A stretch of DNA of 64,000 nt from Branchiostoma belcheri (lineage: Eukaryota; Chordata; Leptocardii; Amphioxiformes; Branchiostomatidae), in assembly GCF_001625305.1 (NCBI RefSeq), contig NW_017802680.1, positions 129,148 to 193,147 of the forward strand, read 5' to 3'. Below, in pieces: positions 54,176 through 64,000 of the stretch; position 1 is the first letter of the stretch, and every line of letters begins with the position of its first letter. The translations under genes were made by a program, and so were the position numbers. The notes under the pieces were generated by a model. The model saw only the letters and a program-made list of their open reading frames with translations. It was not told the origin of the DNA and did not search any database.

Positions 54176-54237
54176 TGAGTCTTTAAGATGTCCGTTGAGA
54201 GCTTCTCTGCCAACTTGCACTGCTGCACGGTTTCCAC

Positions 54238-54560
54238 GCCGCACAGTCGCTACACCATCGCTACACCATCGTTACATCAGTCGCTACATGCACCTGTATG
54301 TGGCTACACCAGTCGCTACACCAGATGCTACACCTGTCAATTCACCAGTTGTTACACCTGTATGTGGCTACACCAGTCGCAACACCGTCGTTACACCAGT
54401 CGCTACACCATTGTTACATCAGTCGCTACACCTGTATGTGGCTACACCAGTCACTACACCAGATGTTACACCTGTCAATTCACCAGTTGTTACACCTGTG
54501 GCAACACCAGTCGCTACATCTGTGGCTACACCATGCCAGTTGCTACACCTGTGTCACAAA
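54238..54560 (+). repeat. Tandem repeat in the 3' UTR (ctacaccagtcgctacacc)
   Basis: Units of 12 to 19 bp around gctacaccagtcgctacacc and tgttacacctgtatgtggc, starting about 60 bases after the stop codon. Confidence 0.88.
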
Positions 54561-54904
54561 CTAACTGTTTCACTCCAGCTAAACACACCACTGACATCAC
54601 ACTGCCACTCTGGCTAAACACCTGATGGTGTTGGCCTGTACAATATTCATCTTGTAGCAGAGCATTCTTTTGGAAGAATGCCTGTTTTGTAACTGTTTTC
54701 TTTGTCTGACACATTTTGATGAAGGTTAGACATCCTGGTAATGAGATACACACAAGAAAACAGCTACTCAAACAACTCTTGCAACAGTTGCTTGTGTCAC
54801 TGTTTTCTTGCGTTCTGCATCGAAACAAACTTTGCATGCCAAACCAGCATGTCTGTAGTCCAACTGCGTGCTAGACTGAGTTTTATCCATAGGCTAACTG
54901 CCTA

Positions 54905-55175
54905 TACAAATGTATGTAGCACATTATGTAGCACATTATGTAGCACATATGTAGCACATTATGTAGCACATATGTAGCACATTATGTAGCACATTATGTA
55001 GCACATTATGTAGCACATATGTAGCACATTATGTAGCACATTATGTAGCCCATATGTAGCACATATGTAGCACATTATGTAGCACATATGTAGCCCATAT
55101 GTAGCACATATGTAGCCCATATGTAGCACATATGTAGCACATATGTAGCACATATGTAGCACATATGTAGCCCAC
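54905..55175 (+). repeat. Minisatellite tgtagcacatta
   Basis: About twenty-three units of 11 to 12 bp (tgtagcacata and tgtagcacatta, some with cccata). Confidence 0.93.
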
Positions 55176-57579
55176 TAGTCTGTGTATTTGGCTTTACTGC
55201 AGTAAAAGTAACCCACTCTGTAAGTGCAGCAGTACAGGGTGGCCAGGATTGTTGCCGTTTGACATAAAATAGATAAAGTCTCTGTACAAACGACTTCTCA
55301 AATTTGTGAACTGTTTCAGAATTGATTATATTGACCAGACATGATTTTACGGCTAGGTTATATATTAAGTCTTACTATGAAAAAGCAATACGTGGCACCT
55401 ATCACATAACCACAGTAACTGTGGACTGCATTGTTATAGTTAGTAGTGCAGCTATTTTGTAGGTAAGCTTGTTGTTGTCTGTGTCTAGATCTTATTTATT
55501 TTCAGTCCCGTTGAAGCATTTTGTGTGTAGGAAGATGAGAAGTATTTTAAGTGGTCTAAAAACGAAGGTTTGAGATTATTTGTGCCAGCTCTACTTCAAA
55601 CACTTGCTCTATACACCATAAATTCCCACTTTAAACAACTGTACAATAACTGTACAGTAAGAATTTGAGCATTTGTATTAATAACGATTCAGTTCTCCTG
55701 CCACTAGTGTCCTCAGACCTGTTCTGCTGCTGCTTGTACCCCAAATAGCCTCTACCTCTTTCAGACGCTCGTTAATATGATAATTATTTTAAGCCTTATT
55801 TCTATATGGCAACCTGGAAATGCATCCTTTTATTTGCGATGATGCACATAGATAGACCTGTATTATGCAATGCAAAACATTTTATTTTAAAACTGTTTAT
55901 TGTATGACTTACTAAGTTATTCATTTAAGTGTATAGAATTATTTTATTGTTAGATAGTAAGTGGCTGACGACAGTTGCAAACATATCTCTGTAGTCATTA
56001 ATATGCAGCAGCTGTTGTTCAGCAAATTAGAAACTTGTCTGCAATAGTTTCATTATTTTTGTTACTTCATCCTGTAAAAATGACATGGCCACATCTCTAC
56101 AATGCAAAAAATTTCTTCCAAAGACTTCCCGCGAAGTTTTCCAGCCTCTGACTGTAAATAAGTACCTCCTGGTGCGACCGGATGGTCGTTTCTCCGCCAT
56201 CTCGTGTCCGTGTAAATAGAACGGGCTGGACGACAAATCTTCTGTACATTTTGACTGTTGCAAACTTTATGAAGGAAAAGCTGCATGAACAATGATTGAT
56301 TAAAGCCAGTGGAGCTGTTTTTATTGTGACCTGATGTTTACATTCATGTACTACGTGGAAAAAATGGCCATGCTAAAGGGCTGCTGGCTCCTACTGACTT
56401 GGAATGTGTGTTACCCTAATCTCCAAGCAGATCCTAGGGTGGCAAAAGACTGTATCAAATTAGCCAGGCAGCATTCATTGCCCAGAGAGGGTCCATACAT
56501 GTATGCCACACCTTTACAAGTTGCTCTCCCCCATACAAAAACACATATTATATTATACAACATCATATACAACATCAAAACTTACATGGTCAATAACAAG
56601 TAAAAAATACATAAATATAGAAGGTTTAGCATAATTCAAATATATCTAATAAGTAGTTATAATAATATATTGTGTTGATAAAATCTTGGGTACTGCCTGG
56701 CCAATTTGATACTGTCTTTTGCCACCCTAGCATCTGCTTGGAGATTATGTTACCCCACTGTTTTGGGTTTGGGAGAGGCACCGGCCAGATTTACATTTTC
56801 AAACTTGAGTGAAGGAAAAAGAGTGTAGCTTCCCTAACAGGCTGTACAACTGGGCCTCTTGGGGGATGCACTGTTTAATATTATAATGCGCTGTTTCTCT
56901 CTGGCATATCTCTTCTACTGGGTTCTTTTGTTGGCCCTTTGAGTGGATTTGCCACAAAGAAAAAAGCCTCCCCAAAACACCCAGTCGTAGAGACTTGTAA
57001 GTACGCCACTGATGATGGTCAGTTTTAACCGATAGGAATGTTTGATATATTATAGTTGTAGAAATTTTAATAAACTTGACTGTTATAAATGCAAAATGTC
57101 ATGTTTCCAGAAGAGCCTTACCTAGTCCTGAGGTTCTGGACAGCCCTATATTGGAAGTTGACGTTTGTATCATAGTGAGGATTTCTCTCTTTAGAGGGAA
57201 ACAATCCTCGAAAACTATCTTTCGACAGTGTTGGATAAACGGGACAGATTTTAAACGAGTGTCGTTTAACACCACTGTTTATAGAGTATTCGATCCATGA
57301 GGTTTCTAAAGCTACATGTTGAACCATGATGTCATTGCTCTTATATTGCTCCGTGGATTGTAGAACATTTACTACGAGAACCCGAGTTTTCTGTGTGTGT
57401 GTTTGTACTTGTCCTCGTCTGACCTTTGCATATGCAATAAATGTGATGAGATAATTAATGCCTTTCATATGCAAGAAATGAAATAAATTCTATCAGTTTC
57501 CAGTAACTTTGCCTGTGTCCCAAGTCTGCTTTATTTATAGTTATACTCAACATATACACATACGCACACACATACATAC

Positions 57580-58240
57580 AAACCTGTCCTTGGTACTGAA
57601 CACCTTCCACACATAGGCACATACACAACCACACACATACAAATGCTCTAGAATTACCACAGTTATCCATGTAGGATGTGGCGATCAAAGGAACCATAAC
57701 TGACAAGAAATGAAATAAATTCTATCAGTTTCCACATACATACAAACCTGTCCTTGGTGCTGAACACCTTCCACCCACACACACTTAAGCACAACCACAC
57801 ACATGCAAATACACATATACACACACATAATCACACTGACACACACACAAATATACTAACCTGTCCTTGGTGCTGAACACCCTCCACACATAGGCACATA
57901 CACGCACACATATGCACATACACAACCACACACAAATTCACATGCAACACACATACACACAGACCTGTCCTTGGTGCTGAACACCTTCCACCTACAGGCA
58001 CAAACACACAAGCACATATACACAACACACACAAATACACAAGCAACACACACACAATCACACTGACACGCATATACAAATCTGTCCTTGGTGCTGAACA
58101 CCTTCCACACAATCACACACATACACGCTTAAGCACATACACAACCACACACACTTACACATACAGGCCTTACACACAACACACATATATGTATACACAG
58201 ACCTGTCCTTGGTGCTGAACACCTTCCACACACAGAAACA
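57580..58240 (+). repeat. Minisatellite around ctgtccttggtgctgaacac
   Basis: Six units, each with ctgtccttggtgctgaacac plus cttccacaca and a variable (ac)n-rich spacer of about 70 to 120 bp. Cysteine-rich antisense frames here are compositional. Confidence 0.9.
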
Positions 58241-58561
58241 ATCACACACATACATTTCCCCTGAAGCACTGCCACTATGTAACACAAAGAGAAAACACTC
58301 TGTTAAATGTATAACAGCCATGCATACATTGAGAACACATCTCACGTATTTGTTACAAATAAATGTTTATTACAAGGATAGTTGTCCATTTCATAACTTT
58401 CTCTGTACTCAAATCTACCAAAATTTACCCCGACTGCCTCTACAGGGAAGGTAGTACCCGATAGTCCCCTACCGAAATGATTAACACCAGTCTTACTAAC
58501 ATCTTTACTCCGTACCATTTTCTCTTTACATGTTCAGAAGCACTGGAAGAAGCTAGTAAGC

Positions 58562-59038
58562 TACTCTCCAAGCAGAGGTTTGGGTTAGGGGTTATTTTGA
58601 GCATGTTTTTAGACTTTTTTATCGGGGTTTCTTTTTTCGACTGGAATTTTTCTTTCCCCAACCCAACATCTGCCGGCAGTCGAAAGCATCAATGCGCTAT
58701 AAACCTAATCACTTCAACACATCACATTCGTTCTGCAAGGAGGTGCGAACCAGACGCATGAATAGGCACAGTCAGCAGGAGGCGTGTGGTCCAATGAATG
58801 CCTTTCTGACTGGCTAGATGTGTGATAATCCACCACAGGAAAATGGATATCCCTAATGATAATTTGATGGTTCCTGGGGAGGAGCACTGTCACGTTTCCT
58901 GAATAGGTTTGCCCCGCCCCAGGGTGAGTGACGGCAGAGGTTGGGTTGGGTGAAACAAAAATTCCAGAGCAAAAAAGAAACCTGATAAAGAAGTCTAAAA
59001 ACATGCTAAAAATAACCCAAACCTCTGCTTGGAGAGTA
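58562..59038. mobile_element. 477-bp element with perfect 9-bp target duplication
   Basis: Inverted ends TACTCTCCAAGCAGAGG extend over about 100 bp (ggtttgggtta, gcatgtttttagactt). CTAGTAAGC flanks it at 58553-58561 and 59039-59047. A 9-bp duplication fits MuDR-like elements; assignment is inference. Confidence 0.85.
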
Positions 59039-59352
59039 CTAGTAAGCTACAACATAAAGTTACCGCTATTAAAACGTCCACATTAGAAAATACTGCAGTG
59101 TGGAACTAACAGCGATTCCCACTGCTGTAGAAAAAGGCACAATGGTTTAACGTCATATCATGACTCCAGTTACATTCTTCTGGGGATTTTAAGGGAACCA
59201 GTTCATCCTAGCACTCCATTGTTAGTGAATGGTCCCACCTTCTACTTACTAGTAATAATATTATCATTTTTTTTTTACTACCACAAATAATGCGGGTGCC
59301 TGTTACAAGTCTTGGGGCGAAGTCTGCAACATTATGGTTCCAACAGCAATGA

Positions 59353-59410
59353 TCAACCTCAGGCCACGCCAATTTAATTTGTTGGTTCTCGGATTCCTCG
59401 GATTCTCGAA
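59353..59410. mobile_element. Half copy of the GGCCACACCAATTTA MITE
   Basis: aggccacgccaatttaattt and gttggttctcggatt match one end of 1997-2380. Confidence 0.65.
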
Positions 59411-59689
59411 AGCTGTTTTAGCAGGAAGAAGGTTAAAGGAGCTACGTAGAGATTGAGATTCCCATCATTCTGTAGTAGCAGTAGTAGTAGTAGTTACATA
59501 CAGGGCTGAAGTGTAGACTTGACAGGCAGGGTATTATAGGTAAGAAAGGGTTGATGCTGCCAAACTGAAGGTTGCAAACTGAAGGTAGCAAACGGAACGT
59601 AGCGAACACTGTCTGAAAATGAGTAAGTCCTGCTTCACTGTTTCCTGTCCTGCCGTTAAGGCCTGACCTTTGCCACACTGTGAGCTGCT

Positions 59690-60055
59690 GTATCATATCC
59701 AGAACTGTGCCTAGGTCTAGTTCTATGCCTGAATGGGTTTGGGTTAGGATCAGGCGCGGTTCTGGATAGTCTCTATTGTATCCAGAACTGTGCCTGTCTA
59801 GTTCTATGCCTGAATGGGTTAGGGCTAGGGTCAGGCGCGGTTCTGGATTCAGGAACATAGATTTGCCACAGGCACAGTTCTGGATACGCTTGGACTATCC
59901 AGAACTGTGCCTGAGCATAGTTCTGGATAAAGCATGGTTCTAGATAAAGCATGGTTCTGGATAAAGCATGGTTCTGGATAAAGCATGGTTCTGGATAAAG
60001 CATGGTTCTGGATAAAGCATGGTTCTGGATAAAGCACAGTTCTGGATACAACACT
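59690..60055 (-). repeat. Minisatellite tatccagaaccatgcttta, third locus
   Basis: On the + strand ggttctggataaagcat repeats about eight times at 59925-60050. A longer duplicated unit (tatccagaactgtgcct, tctagttctatgcctgaatg, atcaggcgcggttctggat) lies at 59690-59890. Confidence 0.88.
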
Positions 60056-61302
60056 CTACATGTCTTTCAGCATTAACACTGGAATGTATCAGACATTGTT
60101 GCAGTGTCTGGATATACATACATGTAAGGCATGAAGTTAGTTGCAGTGAGGTACACCAAGTAGGACCATATCATATAAAGCTTGGTTCAAGCAACACCAT
60201 TCTGAAAATATCTCAATCCAACAAAATGGGCAGTATATATTAAACAGTGTGTCCTATGATTTGTGAATTTTCATGATTCTATAACATTTTCCCAGCAAGT
60301 ATCATGTAGGTCTTTCTCTTCAGTTTCAGAAGAAGGTTTAAAAGCAGCACATGTTATAAAGCCTCCTTCAAAAATGCTGCTAAAATGAATCTTTTTGAGC
60401 CAGCCTGCAGGGAAATTGAATTCTAAAATCTCTTTGAAGTAGCTTCCTCTTTACATCACCGAAGGTCTGATACTTTTTTTGCACATAATCACATGTAGGT
60501 CTGGTGGCTGGCATTTTCAAACTACATGATTTTTGCCAAATTTAACTTTCAAAGGGATATATTTAAATATTAGGCCACAGCAAGTAATTTTTATGGATCA
60601 CATCAGCATGCACATTAATTTTCACCCTGATTTTTGTAAACTTAGCACATTAACGAGGTTGATGGTATCGAAATTCGAAAATGAAGGAATCCTGTTTTTT
60701 GTCCGCCTTGTTTTTTTTCTCCCTATCACATTAGATTTGGAGTCTATGGAGGATGTCATCCGTAAAATTTACTTGCTGTGGCCGTATGTGTGTATTGCAA
60801 AATTGTCCACCACTCCTACAAGACTGCATGTTGCACTAGACCAACAGAAATGCATTTTTTTAACACTGCACTTTGGATAAATATTATCACACTGCTGTAT
60901 AAATTCCTTCCTGACAATTTACAAAAATTTTGTAAAAAAAAGTGTGTCGGACCAACGATTCTGTTTCACAGAAAAACTGAATGGCAACATAAAATGTCTC
61001 TAAGCTGCGCTGTTTGTTATTTAGAACTTCGATTTCTTCCAGTTTCAAGTCTAAAATATGCTGCCTTCTCGTGCATGTAGAATGTAACACATAGTCTTTT
61101 CAGTTCCACTGAAACATTGTACAAGCTGTTGCTCTCATGTTCACTGACTGCTGTTTTGGCAGGACGTTCCAAATGTCGGTGACCAAGATTCCAAGTCTTT
61201 CTGTCAATACTAGACAGATCATACAGTCTCCCTTCCAAAAATAGTTTCATCAGGTTGGTTTCATCAAGCATTGGATACAGGGGTTTTCTTCTGCCATTCA
61301 AC

Positions 61303-61480
61303 CAATATTGTTTCTTATATTTTGTACCTTGCTTATGTTTCAGTGTCTTTCAGACGCCTTCCTCAGAGTTTCTGACTAGAGTTGGCAGTTTTGAACTCTA
61401 GTCAGAAGCTCTGAGGAAGGTGTCTGACAGATGCCGGAGCGTAAGTAAGGTACAAAATGTAAGGGACAATATTAACTGTG
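61303..61480. mobile_element. Palindromic MITE (~178 bp)
   Basis: Arms aatattgtttcttatatttt, gtaccttgctta and ccttcctcagag(tttctgactagagtt) are mirrored by aactctagtcagaagctctg and aggaagg..taaggtacaaaatgtaagg, ending gacaatatt. Confidence 0.82.
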
Positions 61481-62186
61481 CAAAAAAAAAACCCTTGTAT
61501 TCCATATCTCCTTGTTAACACCCCAAGCTTGCTGGTAAACACCCACGGTACATGTATGTAATTAGGGAAGTACTGGCATTACATACTGGTTTTCCCTTCT
61601 CATAGAGGGTAATTTTGAAATTCATAAAAGCAGGAAAGTACAAATATACAAAGTTATGGAAGCTAGTTCGGTGATCTGGCTATTTCCCCATATGTAAAAC
61701 ACTACACGTAGATGCCTCTATGCGGCTTCACCTTTTAGTATGGCAATTTTGCATAAATGTTCACTACTTACAAAAGGGTTAAATAATTACTTCTGAACGC
61801 CTCTTTTCTAACACCAGTAGAAATGACTAATCATAATGGACTTACAAGTCACTGTTTTCAAAAAGACACATAATATATAAAAATGATAACAAAGCATAAC
61901 ATGCATTTTTGTTAGAAACAGAATACTACAGACAATGTCTACATCTACACGTATACACAGTGCTATTCCCTTGCCCTGGCCATTGTTCAGAATACATGTA
62001 CATCATAATAATATGTAGATAATAAACTTTGAAAGTTGTCAAGATGAGGACTCAATTGATATGGGATGAAACTGACACCATATTATTATGTCATGATTGT
62101 TAAAAGAAGGTACAACTTACAACATTGTATTTGGAAGGTAAAAAAAGTTGAGTGTAGGTTAGAGTTGAGAGGTCAGAGGCCAGAAG

Positions 62187-63632
<1,446 letters not shown>

Positions 63633-63928
63633 TTAAAAAAAAAATCATACTTTACATTGTGTGGACATCTTTTACTACTCTGGACAACAACCATCTGGCT
63701 ACAAAGACCTGCAGTTCTATCTAAAATGTACTGGTGCTTGGAATAACGGCAGAATGCTCGACTTGGAACCAAGAGGTCCCAGGTTCCATTCCTGTCTTTC
63801 CTGTATTAATTTTGTTTCTATGTGTGGGACACAACACCAGCAACAGCAACAGCTGCCTGTGTTCCACGTGTATTGTGCTGTTGCAATTTTAATACATCAA
63901 ATCAAATCAAAATCTATTTTACCATTAT

Positions 63929-63930
<2 letters not shown>

Positions 63931-64000
<70 letters not shown>
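63931..64000. repeat. (TA)n microsatellite at the window edge
   Basis: An uninterrupted ta repeat to the last base. Confidence 0.98.

Larger units (their letters stand above)
54176..62186. other. MCTP 3' UTR and intergenic region to CSK
   Basis: No further coding exon recognised. Candidate polyadenylation signals (AATAAA) on the + strand are at 57069-57074, 57436-57441 and 57482-57487; which is used cannot be told. Repeats and MITEs are listed separately. The parts 55200-57000, 60100-61300 and 61480-62180 show nothing I can name. Confidence 0.6.

Noticed and set aside
52494-53299. Long open frames on both strands (about 200-260 codons) with repeated peptide blocks
   Set aside because: They are read from the TM2 donor array (cctggtctgggg plus caaa runs) and are open only because the unit lacks stops; both strands and several frames are open at once.
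54188-54625. Frames of 140-145 codons after the MCTP stop
   Set aside because: 3' UTR tandem repeat; open in three frames by composition.

Overview
The window is animal nuclear DNA from an intron-rich, AT-leaning genome full of small DNA transposons. The gene set (a three-C2 MCTP, a secreted fibrinogen-domain protein and a Csk-family kinase), together with minisatellites that repeat exon-intron junctions, points to a cephalochordate (amphioxus/Branchiostoma). That assignment is inference. One 20-base N gap (29675-29694) shows it is assembled draft sequence.

Layout. (1) + strand, 3286 to 54175: most of a multiple C2 and transmembrane domain protein (MCTP). Nineteen exons were placed by splice sites and homology. 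They total 2094 nt, stay in one frame across every junction, and give 697 residues ending at a TGA at 54173-54175. Order: C2A (3286-5903), linker and C2B (28863-33054), linker and C2C (36355-43044), TM1 (48782-49425), acidic loop (50064-50830), TM2 (51457-51566), C-terminal tail (53427-54175). The N-terminal exons lie upstream of the window or were not recognised. (2) - strand, 31642 to 30015, nested in an MCTP intron: a complete three-exon gene for a secreted 282-residue fibrinogen-related (ficolin-like) protein. (3) - strand, 63611 to 62187: the last two exons of a Csk/Matk-type tyrosine kinase, tail to tail with MCTP; the rest of it lies beyond the right edge.

Non-coding part. The 23-kb intron between C2A and C2B and the other long introns carry many MITE-like palindromes and larger elements. 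Several have readable target-site duplications: a 5.3-kb CACTG-ended element and a 584-bp element with an 8-bp duplication, both inserted in one MITE; a 1.16-kb Harbinger-like element (TTA duplication) inside a CAGGGCT-ended MITE; and a 477-bp element with a perfect 9-bp duplication. Truncated non-LTR retrotransposons lie at 7200-7440, 39900-40310, 46830-48222 and 51754-52591.

Most striking observation: most MCTP exons, and both CSK exons, are flanked by partial copies of themselves. Upstream copies carry the 3' splice site plus the start of the exon. Downstream copies carry the end of the exon plus the 5' splice site, often in tandem arrays. I recall a similar arrangement ('mirage' minisatellites) being reported for amphioxus Adh; here it affects most junctions of one large gene and also its neighbour.
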